Position numbers and translations under genes: made by a program. A stretch of 14,336 bases of DNA, from NCBI GenBank assembly GCA_016205995.1, contig JACQSJ010000042.1, positions 1 to 14,336 on the forward strand. The letters are read 5' to 3'. The stretch's first letter is position 1; each line of letters begins with the position of its first letter. Below are positions 1 through 6,210 of this stretch, in pieces. This stretch comes from Candidatus Uhrbacteria bacterium (GTDB lineage Bacteria; Patescibacteriota; Patescibacteriia; UBA9934; GWF2-40-263). Under the pieces are notes generated by a model. That model ran no database searches, was not told the origin of the DNA, and was given only the letters and a program-made list of their open reading frames with translations.

Positions 1-27
1 CCCCCGCACTCCCTGAGTGACTGGGGG
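1..27 (+). terminator. imperfect hairpin, possible terminator of an upstream gene
   Basis: Two nested arms are visible: CCCCC (1-5) with GGGGG (23-27), and CACTC (7-11) with GAGTG (15-19). The loop is three bases (CCT), and an asymmetric bulge (g opposite act) separates the arms. An A/T-rich stretch (TATTAAATTT) follows but is not a clean T run. The hairpin lies at the window edge just ahead of a promoter-like element, where an upstream gene would end. It may be a weak intrinsic terminator, or chance G/C pairing. Confidence 0.35.
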
Positions 28-54
28 TATTAAATTTCAGAAGAATCGGCGGTG

Positions 55-63
55 TGCTAAAAT
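55..63 (+). promoter_or_regulatory. extended -10 promoter (TGC-TAAAAT) of the LOG gene
   Basis: TAAAAT at 58-63 is preceded by TGC, giving the TG-n extended -10 form. The -35 position 17 bases upstream (35-40, TTTCAG) is a poor match, which is typical of extended -10 promoters. The -10 ends 9 bases before the ATG at 73, so transcription would begin at or within a few bases of the start codon. The same arrangement recurs before the exonuclease gene at 7703-7711. Inferred from sequence only. Confidence 0.5.
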
Positions 64-72
64 AGGATCGCT

Positions 73-819
73 ATGTCTACAAAAAAGAAACCCGAGATTC
101 TTGCTCCTGATATGGACCCAGCCGCTAAACTGGTCTGTCGTCTTCCTCTTGCCAGCGATGAAGAGCAGCGGGATCAGCCCACACGTCTTTATGAGATTAC
201 CTGGCGTATTTTCCGTATCATGGCTGAGTTCGTCGAGGGGTTTCAGTTTCTGTCCGAGTCCAGTCGCGAAGTGACTTTTTTCGGTTCCGCACGCACCAAG
301 AAAACCGACCGCTGGTACAAGGAAGCGGTCAGGCTCGGTCGGCTTCTAGCTGAATCCGGATTCACGGTCATTACGGGTGGAGGCCCGGGGATTATGGAAG
401 CGGTAAACAAGGGGGCCAAGGAGGGTGGCGGGGAGTCGATTGGTCTCAACATCCAACTTCCTACAGAGCAACGGATCAATGATTACGTGACCAAGGGTCG
501 CGGGTTTCACTACTTCTTCACCCGCAAGGTCATGCTCGCGGCTTCCGCCCAGGCATACGTATATTTTCCTGGGGGCTTTGGAACGCTTGATGAGTTTTTC
601 GAGATCGTGACGCTCATCCAAACCGGGAAGATGCAGACCACCCCGGTGGTGTGCGTGGGAATGGAATACTGGTCCGGACTCTTTGACTGGATTCAAAAAA
701 TGCCTGTTGACACGTACAAGACCGTGGCTCCAAAAGATCTCAAGCTCGTCCATATTGTGGATACGGCGCAGGAGGCCTTTGAGATCGTCTGTGGTTCGCA
801 GGAGCGTTCGTTCTTCTAG
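73..819 (+). CDS. LOG-family nucleotide phosphoribohydrolase (Rossmann fold)
   Basis: The 248-residue protein has the hallmarks of the LOG family (the 'lysine decarboxylase-like' nucleotide-binding fold). These are GSAR near residue 71, GGGPGIMEA at 102-110, FTRK around 149-152 and PGGFGTLDE at 166-174. In this family the Arg and Glu of the last two motifs are catalytic. Members cleave the N-glycosidic bond of nucleoside monophosphates such as AMP or cytokinin ribotides, releasing base and ribose 5-phosphate. The actual substrate here cannot be read from sequence. About 65 N-terminal residues precede the conserved domain. The protein looks cytoplasmic, with no signal peptide. It heads a compact run of + strand genes, and the next ATG follows after 3 bases. 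AGGA at 64-67 could act as a ribosome-binding site, but the -10 element placement suggests the message may begin at the ATG. Confidence 0.85.
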   Translation: MSTKKKPEILAPDMDPAAKLVCRLPLASDEEQRDQPTRLYEITWRIFRIMAEFVEGFQFLSESSREVTFFGSARTKKTDRWYKEAVRLGRLLAESGFTVITGGGPGIMEAVNKGAKEGGGESIGLNIQLPTEQRINDYVTKGRGFHYFFTRKVMLAASAQAYVYFPGGFGTLDEFFEIVTLIQTGKMQTTPVVCVGMEYWSGLFDWIQKMPVDTYKTVAPKDLKLVHIVDTAQEAFEIVCGSQERSFF

Positions 820-822
820 AAT

Positions 823-2172
823 ATGGCCAAACATTCGCACAACGGGAGCGCCCGGCGGGCATGGGTCGTGGACGTGAATATGGGGTACGGGCATTCCCGT
901 GCGGCGTTTGCGCTGAAGGATCTTGCGGGCGGACATATCCTCTCCGCCAACGATTACCCAGGCATCCCGGCAGAAGATCAGTCGCGCTGGCAGGAAAGCC
1001 GGAAGTTATACGAGTTTATCTCTCGGATGAAACCCCTTCCCGTGGTTGGGGATTTTTTGTTTGAGGCCATGGACCATTGGCAGGAGATCCCCGCGTTCTA
1101 TCCCAGGAGGGATCTCTCTAAACCCAACGCTCAGCTCCGACAGATTTTCTACATGATCCACCGCGGGTTTGGCCGGCACCTTATTGAAAAACTATCCGAG
1201 AATCCCTTACCGTTCGTGAGTACGTTTTTCATCCCTGCGTTTTTTGCCGACTATTTCGACTATCCCGGTGACATCTGGTGCGTGACTACAGACGCGGACA
1301 TTTCCCGCGCCTGGGCGCCCCTGGATCCCAAGCGCAGCCGGATCAAGTACCTGGCAAGCAACGGTCGGGTGGTAGAGCGTCTCAAGCTTTACGGCGTCCG
1401 CGCCGACCACATTTTTTTAACGGGTTTTCCTCTCCCCAAGGAGCTGGTGGGCGGACCGGACGGGGAAGTCCTCAAGGACCTCCTGACCGAACGGCTGTGT
1501 AATCTTGACCCAAATGGGATTTTCCACGACCGGTACCAGCGAACGCTTCAAGAAGAACTCGGTCCCGCCCGCTGCAAACGCACGAAGGCGACACATCCAT
1601 TGACACTCACGTACTCTGTGGGCGGAGCTGGAGCGCAGCGCGCGTTGGGCGTGAAGATTTTGAAGAGCCTCAAGTCCCGGATCGCGCGTCATGAGCTACG
1701 CGTTAATCTCATGGCCGGGTACAGACGTGACGCGGTGGCCTACTATCGTGATGCTGTGAAGGAGGTGGGGCTCAAGAAGGAGCTGGGCGAGTGGGTCTGT
1801 GTGCCAGAACACACCTCACGTAACGACTACTTTGTCGATTTCACCGAAACGCTCAAAACCACAGACATCCTCTGGACCAAGCCCAGCGAGCTGTCGTTCT
1901 ATTGCGGACTGGGAATCGGGATCGTTATGGCTCCTCCCATTGGCTCTCAGGAGGAGTTCAACCGTCTCTGGTTGACGTACGTTGGCGGCGGGGTCTCGCA
2001 AAACGATCCGCGCTACACGGGCGAATGGCTGTTTGATTGGATCGCCTCCGGCGGCGTCGCTCGCATGGCCTGGAATGGCTACATTGAAGCCCCCACCCAT
2101 GGGGCGTATCGTATTGAAGACGTGGTCCTGGGGAGGACCAGCGAAATTCATCCTCTCCCTCTCATTGTTTAA
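823..2172 (+). CDS. GT-B glycosyltransferase-like protein, related to GT28/MGDG synthase
   Basis: The protein has 449 residues and no signal peptide. Near the N-terminus, VDVNMGYGHSRAA (M20-G21-Y22-G23-H24) matches the glycine/histidine loop that opens the MurG/MGDG-synthase type of GT-B fold. Near the C-terminus, WTKPSE (K353-E356) followed by PPIGSQEEFNRLW (around 371-382) resembles the nucleotide-sugar donor loop of GT28 enzymes (KPGG...PP..GQE..N). Between them, a 'TGFPLPKEL' segment looks like the usual domain junction. Function is therefore inferred to be transfer of a sugar from a nucleotide donor, with unknown acceptor. The next gene begins 2 bases after the stop, and the product is a membrane protein, so the pair may act at the membrane. 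No Shine-Dalgarno sequence lies at normal distance. The family assignment is by motif only; a non-catalytic relative is possible. Confidence 0.6.
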   Translation: MAKHSHNGSARRAWVVDVNMGYGHSRAAFALKDLAGGHILSANDYPGIPAEDQSRWQESRKLYEFISRMKPLPVVGDFLFEAMDHWQEIPAFYPRRDLSKPNAQLRQIFYMIHRGFGRHLIEKLSENPLPFVSTFFIPAFFADYFDYPGDIWCVTTDADISRAWAPLDPKRSRIKYLASNGRVVERLKLYGVRADHIFLTGFPLPKELVGGPDGEVLKDLLTERLCNLDPNGIFHDRYQRTLQEELGPARCKRTKATHPLTLTYSVGGAGAQRALGVKILKSLKSRIARHELRVNLMAGYRRDAVAYYRDAVKEVGLKKELGEWVCVPEHTSRNDYFVDFTETLKTTDILWTKPSELSFYCGLGIGIVMAPPIGSQEEFNRLWLTYVGGGVSQNDPRYTGEWLFDWIASGGVARMAWNGYIEAPTHGAYRIEDVVLGRTSEIHPLPLIV

Positions 2173-2174
2173 CT

Positions 2175-3758
2175 ATGGACAAAGCCCTAGAACATCTCCT
2201 CTCGACGGTCGTGCATGCGCGGCAAGAGGCTATGGAGCTGGAAAAAGAGGAGGATGTGATCAAAGTTTCGGAAACGGTTTCCGCGGCCGCTTCGGTCTAT
2301 GAGACAGTGCGCAACGCCCTGGAATACGACGAGGAACACCTCCTGCGCCGCAACGCGATTCGTCGTATTTTGAAGCGGCGGATGGTAGACGTGCCCTCCG
2401 GTGAGATGGCGCAGAAGCTCATCCGCGAGCTCATCTGGGCGCGCTACCTCCCCAACGGGAAAGTGCCGTCGCGCATGGCGCAGAAGGTCAGTGCGATTTT
2501 GGAGAAATACAAATTGCTCTTTGTGACGCTTGAGCCTGAGAGCAAGGATGGCCAGCGGGCCTATGACTGGCTTCTGGACGTTTTGTCCGTGGAGATTGAG
2601 TATGCGTTAAGTTCCCCGGGGATCGATGAGGCCCTCGCCAGCTTTGCCTATCAAGAGATCAAAAAGCGGGTGGAGTGGCAGGCACAGACGCTCGATCCGC
2701 AGGATCGCGACCTCCAGCTGTATATCGCCATCCACCGCACGGTCCTCAAGTCCAACCAGGCCACGTTGCGGTATCGCATCCTGACGCTGTATTACGGTAA
2801 CTGGCGAAAGGCCGGACCCGGGGACGCGGTCGTAAAGGAGATCACCATGAACCTCACGAAGGTGATCGATTCGGTTGAGCACCAGATCCAGCACCCGGCG
2901 CAGGATGAGATGTATCGATTCGTCCGTCGGCACGCGATCGTCTTCCATGCCTTGTCCGATATCGTGCGTGATAACCCCGAGGCGTTTGCCAGTTCTCTCC
3001 AGGGAGGGGACACCAAGGCCATCGACTCAGCTGCCACAAAGGCGATCGAGGCCCGCTACGGCAACTTCCGTACCAAGCTCGGCCGCACGGTCGTGCGCGC
3101 GGCGCTGTTCCTCCTTTTCACTAAGTCCATTCTGGCTGTGCTGGTCGAGCTGCCCTACGAGATTTTTGTTCTGCGTACCACCGACTACCTCCCGCTTTTG
3201 GTAAACATCCTCTTTCCGCCGATCCTGCTCATGCTCATCGGGCTGAGCGTCCGGATTCCCAAGGGCAAGAATACGGCGCGGATTCTGGAGGAGTTGCACG
3301 CGATCTTTGGGGTTGGGGACGAGTTTTCCCTCATCTTCAAGCGTAAGCGCCCCTGGGGCCGGGGGGCCCTGTGGTGGATCTTCAACACGCTCTACCTGGC
3401 AATTTTGGTCCTCACCATCATGGTCATCTCTGTCGTCCTCTCGTCATTTGATTTTAATGGCTTGTCGATTTTCTTCTTTATTTTTTTCCTGTCGCTTGTT
3501 GCCTATTTCGGTTTGCGCATCCGTAACACGCGCCGCGAGCTGGTGGTTGTTGACTCAACCAGGGGGTTTTTTGCCACTCTGGGGGACATGCTCTTCTTGC
3601 CGATCGTCCGCGCCGGCCGCTGGGTCGCCCTACGTGCCCCGCGTGTGAACATTTTCTTGTTCTTCTTCGACTTCATCATCGAAGCTCCGTTTAAGGCAGC
3701 GATCGATATCGTCGAGTCCTGGCTGGCGTTTTTGAGGGAGAAGCAGGAGGAAATTTAG
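2175..3758 (+). CDS. unknown protein: long soluble N-terminal half, membrane-embedded C-terminal half
   Basis: I do not recognise the family. The 527-residue product has a charged, mostly helical N-terminal part of about 300 residues (for example ELEKEEDVIKVSE near residue 22) without signal peptide. Hydrophobic segments then follow at about 308-330, 340-361, 401-425 and 430-450, with a further hydrophobic, Phe-rich stretch near 490-512. Basic stretches (RIPKGKN near 360, FKRKRPWGRG near 390) lie between them and suggest cytoplasmic loops. This is a large cytoplasmic domain tethered to the inner membrane by four or five helices. It lies between a glycosyltransferase-like gene and a membrane-anchored glycosidase-like gene, with gaps of 2 and 4 bases, so it is probably co-transcribed and may take part in an envelope process. 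There is no motif on which to base an enzymatic call. Confidence 0.7.
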   Translation: MDKALEHLLSTVVHARQEAMELEKEEDVIKVSETVSAAASVYETVRNALEYDEEHLLRRNAIRRILKRRMVDVPSGEMAQKLIRELIWARYLPNGKVPSRMAQKVSAILEKYKLLFVTLEPESKDGQRAYDWLLDVLSVEIEYALSSPGIDEALASFAYQEIKKRVEWQAQTLDPQDRDLQLYIAIHRTVLKSNQATLRYRILTLYYGNWRKAGPGDAVVKEITMNLTKVIDSVEHQIQHPAQDEMYRFVRRHAIVFHALSDIVRDNPEAFASSLQGGDTKAIDSAATKAIEARYGNFRTKLGRTVVRAALFLLFTKSILAVLVELPYEIFVLRTTDYLPLLVNILFPPILLMLIGLSVRIPKGKNTARILEELHAIFGVGDEFSLIFKRKRPWGRGALWWIFNTLYLAILVLTIMVISVVLSSFDFNGLSIFFFIFFLSLVAYFGLRIRNTRRELVVVDSTRGFFATLGDMLFLPIVRAGRWVALRAPRVNIFLFFFDFIIEAPFKAAIDIVESWLAFLREKQEEI

Positions 3759-3762
3759 GTCC

Positions 3763-4764
3763 ATGCACCATCATCATTCCAAATCCTTCTACGCGCTCGC
3801 CTCTTTGGCGACGATAGCCACCCTCGCCGTGTTTACGTCGGCGTTTGTTTGGCTCAATACCAGGAGCGTCCCTGATCCCACGTTTGGGGTGACGTTTTCC
3901 TGGGTGTACGCCTTGCAGCTGGGCGAGGATCCCGTACAGACGTATCAGGCGCTTGTAGACGACTTGGACGTCCGCCATGTCAGGTTGCCATTGTACTGGT
4001 CAGAGATCGAGCGGGCACCTGGGGAATATAACTGGTCCGTCCCCGACCAGCTCGTGAGCCTCTCTGAGGACCGCGGGGTGGAGGTGACACTCGTCGTGGG
4101 CATGAAGGTTCCTCGTTGGCCAGAGTGCTACATTCCCGATTGGGCTGAGAAGTTTAACGGAGACTATCAGCACCAGGCAGCTCTCGACTACATCGAGCAA
4201 GCCGTCAACCACTACAAAGATTCGGCCTCCATTGTCCGTTGGCAGGTCGAGAATGAACCGTTTTTCCCCTTTGGTGAATGCCCGACGATCACAGGCGCTC
4301 AGTTCAAGGAGCGTGTGGACTTGGTGAGATCGCTCGATGACCGACCCATTCAAGTCACCGTAAGCGGAGAGCTTGGACCCTGGCTTGATTCTGCACAGGC
4401 CGCCGATGTCCTGGGCATCTCGCTCTATCGACAAACTTGGAACGATCTCTTTGGCTACTTCGTCTACCCCCTCACTCCTGAGTACTACTTTTTCCGAGCT
4501 CAGCTTGTGGAGGACTACGTGAGCAAGGTCATCGTTTCAGAACTCCAGGCTGAGCCGTGGTTTCCGGAGCCGATAGAATCTCGGCCCATCCAAGAGTGGT
4601 ACGATTCTTTTGACGCACAGATGTTCCAGGACAACGTTGCCTTTGCGCGTGAAGCCGGGCTCTCGGAAGCGTACTTATGGGGAGCGGAATGGTGGTATGC
4701 CCTCAAGACTGCCGGCGATGATCGTTTGTGGGAGACCGCTCGCTCCCTCTTTAAACCCAACTAG
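3763..4764 (+). CDS. membrane-anchored clan GH-A glycoside-hydrolase-like protein
   Basis: The 333-residue product starts with MHHHHSK and then a hydrophobic segment (about residues 9-29), with no obvious cleavage site, suggesting a signal anchor and an extracytoplasmic domain. The rest follows a (beta/alpha)8 glycosidase order: FGVTFS near the first strand, VRLPLYWSEIE, VTLVVG, then RWQVENEPFF with the Asn-Glu pair N164-E165 (acid/base position of clan GH-A). Next come GISLYR, VIVSELQAEPW with E260 at the nucleophile position, and a final YLWGAEWW strand. Both catalytic carboxylates therefore appear present. The CAZy family and substrate cannot be assigned from motifs. AGGAGG at 3745-3750 lies 12 bases before the ATG, longer than usual. 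Neighbouring genes suggest a role in surface glycan turnover or remodelling. Confidence 0.65.
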   Translation: MHHHHSKSFYALASLATIATLAVFTSAFVWLNTRSVPDPTFGVTFSWVYALQLGEDPVQTYQALVDDLDVRHVRLPLYWSEIERAPGEYNWSVPDQLVSLSEDRGVEVTLVVGMKVPRWPECYIPDWAEKFNGDYQHQAALDYIEQAVNHYKDSASIVRWQVENEPFFPFGECPTITGAQFKERVDLVRSLDDRPIQVTVSGELGPWLDSAQAADVLGISLYRQTWNDLFGYFVYPLTPEYYFFRAQLVEDYVSKVIVSELQAEPWFPEPIESRPIQEWYDSFDAQMFQDNVAFAREAGLSEAYLWGAEWWYALKTAGDDRLWETARSLFKPN

Positions 4765-4767
4765 ACT

Positions 4768-6207
4768 ATGGCCAAGACCCCAATCTTTGATGTCGTCGTA
4801 ATCGGTTCCGGCTCTGCGGGATTTTCTGCCGTTGAAGCCGCCGTGGGCCAGGGCGCGCGCGTGTGTTTGGTTGAAAAAGGGAAGCTGGGAGGTGAGTGTC
4901 CTAACGAGGCGTGTATCCCTTCTAAGGCGCTCCTCAAAGCTGCGAGTTTGTATCGGGCGTTGGGAACGGTGCGTGAATTTGGGATGGATGCCTCAGGTCG
5001 GAGTTTCAATTGGACGAGTGTACAGGGGTATCGCGAGCGGGTTGTGGCCAGAATCACAGGCGGGGCCTCTGGGGAACGATACCTCCAGACCTTAAAACGC
5101 TTGAAAGTTACGTTCAAGAAAGGCGAGGCGAAATTTGTTGATCCGAGCATCCTCGACGTTGGGGGTGAACGGATCGCGGCCCGCGCCATCGTCATCGCGA
5201 CAGGTACCGTTGACTTTATCCCCCCCATCGACGGGCTGCGTGATATCCGATTCTGGGGATGGAGGGAGGCGCTTACCACCCCACGTCAACCAAAGTCCAT
5301 GGCGATTATTGGTGGGGGACCCGTTGCTTGTGAGATCGCCACGTTTTATGCCTCGTTTGGGACGCGGGTGATTATCCTACAGTCCGCGCCAGCCGTTCTG
5401 CATCGCGAGGACGAGGAGATTTCCCACCGTGCGCAAGAGGCGCTTGAGCAGCTGGGGATCGAGGTAGTGGTGGGGGCGGAGGTCCTCTCGTGCGTGAATG
5501 GAGGCATGGGCGCCATCGGCTTGACGGTGAGGAGGGAGAAATCCGGCCTAAAGGCCGGATCCGGCTCCGCTGGAAAAGAAGAGGTCTTTGCGGTTGAGAC
5601 GGTGGTGGTGGCGACCGGGATGCGGCCCAATATCGGTCACCTCGAACTTGGCCGCGCGGAACTTGCAAGCGATGGAGAACTGCGGACGAATCAAGAACAG
5701 CGGACGAGTCGGGCGCACCTGTTTGCCGCCGGGGACGTGGACGGGGGGATGATGTTTACCCACACCGCCCACCACGAAGGCTGGGTGGCGGGGCATAATG
5801 CGGCGCGCGCGGCTCTCAAAAAGAAGGGGGGCATGCTCAAGACCGACGAGCGGGTTGTCCCTCGTGTGACGTTTCTTGATCCGGAAGTGGCAAGCGTTGG
5901 GATGACGCAGGCCCAGGCAAAGGAGAAGTATGGGGACGTGCTGGTTGGGCGCTACGAGATAGGCTCGCTTGGGCGCGCCGTGACCGATCATGCCGCTGGG
6001 GGATTGGTAAAACTCGTCGCCCACCCAAAAACAAGAAAACTTTTGGGTGCCCACCTGATCTGCCCGCATGCCGGGGAAATGATTCATGAGGCTGCGCTCG
6101 CTATAGAGCTTGGCTCGACCATCGACAAGGTTGCCGGCATGATCCACGCCTTTCCGACATACGCGGAAGGGCTGAAGGCGGCGGCGTCCCTGGCCAAGGT
6201 TGAGTAA
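4768..6207 (+). CDS. FAD/NAD(P)-dependent disulfide oxidoreductase, Lpd/MerA-like
   Basis: The 479-residue protein is a class I pyridine-nucleotide disulfide oxidoreductase. It has GSGSAG (13-18) for FAD, the redox pair C44 and C49 in GGECPNEACIPSK, a second dinucleotide motif IIGGGPVACE near 178, ATGMRPN, and FAAGDVDGG for FAD. The C-terminal dimer interface contains HAFPTYAEG (460-468). In dihydrolipoamide dehydrogenase the residue directly before PT is the catalytic His; here it is Phe (F462), although Glu (E467) is kept. The enzyme is therefore unlikely to be a true lipoamide dehydrogenase and is closer to MerA-like or uncharacterised relatives; no N-terminal HMA metal domain is present. 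No 2-oxoacid dehydrogenase genes are nearby. An in-frame palindromic insert enlarges a loop at residues 258-270. The stop is 3 bases before the next start. Confidence 0.88.
   Translation: MAKTPIFDVVVIGSGSAGFSAVEAAVGQGARVCLVEKGKLGGECPNEACIPSKALLKAASLYRALGTVREFGMDASGRSFNWTSVQGYRERVVARITGGASGERYLQTLKRLKVTFKKGEAKFVDPSILDVGGERIAARAIVIATGTVDFIPPIDGLRDIRFWGWREALTTPRQPKSMAIIGGGPVACEIATFYASFGTRVIILQSAPAVLHREDEEISHRAQEALEQLGIEVVVGAEVLSCVNGGMGAIGLTVRREKSGLKAGSGSAGKEEVFAVETVVVATGMRPNIGHLELGRAELASDGELRTNQEQRTSRAHLFAAGDVDGGMMFTHTAHHEGWVAGHNAARAALKKKGGMLKTDERVVPRVTFLDPEVASVGMTQAQAKEKYGDVLVGRYEIGSLGRAVTDHAAGGLVKLVAHPKTRKLLGAHLICPHAGEMIHEAALAIELGSTIDKVAGMIHAFPTYAEGLKAAASLAKVE
5541..5560 (+). repeat. perfect hairpin palindrome inside the oxidoreductase gene
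   Basis: Arms ATCCGGCCT (5541-5549) and AGGCCGGAT (5552-5560) are exact reverse complements around AA. Further CCGG and CCGC units follow immediately. The element is in frame and encodes a small-residue, Gly/Ser/Ala/Lys-rich loop (residues 258-270) between a beta strand of the NAD domain and the conserved ATGMRPN strand, where relatives usually have a short turn. It looks like a small palindromic element tolerated in a surface loop, but only one copy is visible in this window. Confidence 0.6.
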
Positions 6208-6210
6208 GGT

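Noticed and set aside
3763..3780. Four His codons at the start of the glycosidase-like gene, resembling a cloning tag
   Set aside because: The run is short, directly precedes a natural signal anchor, and lies in native operon context with no vector sequence.
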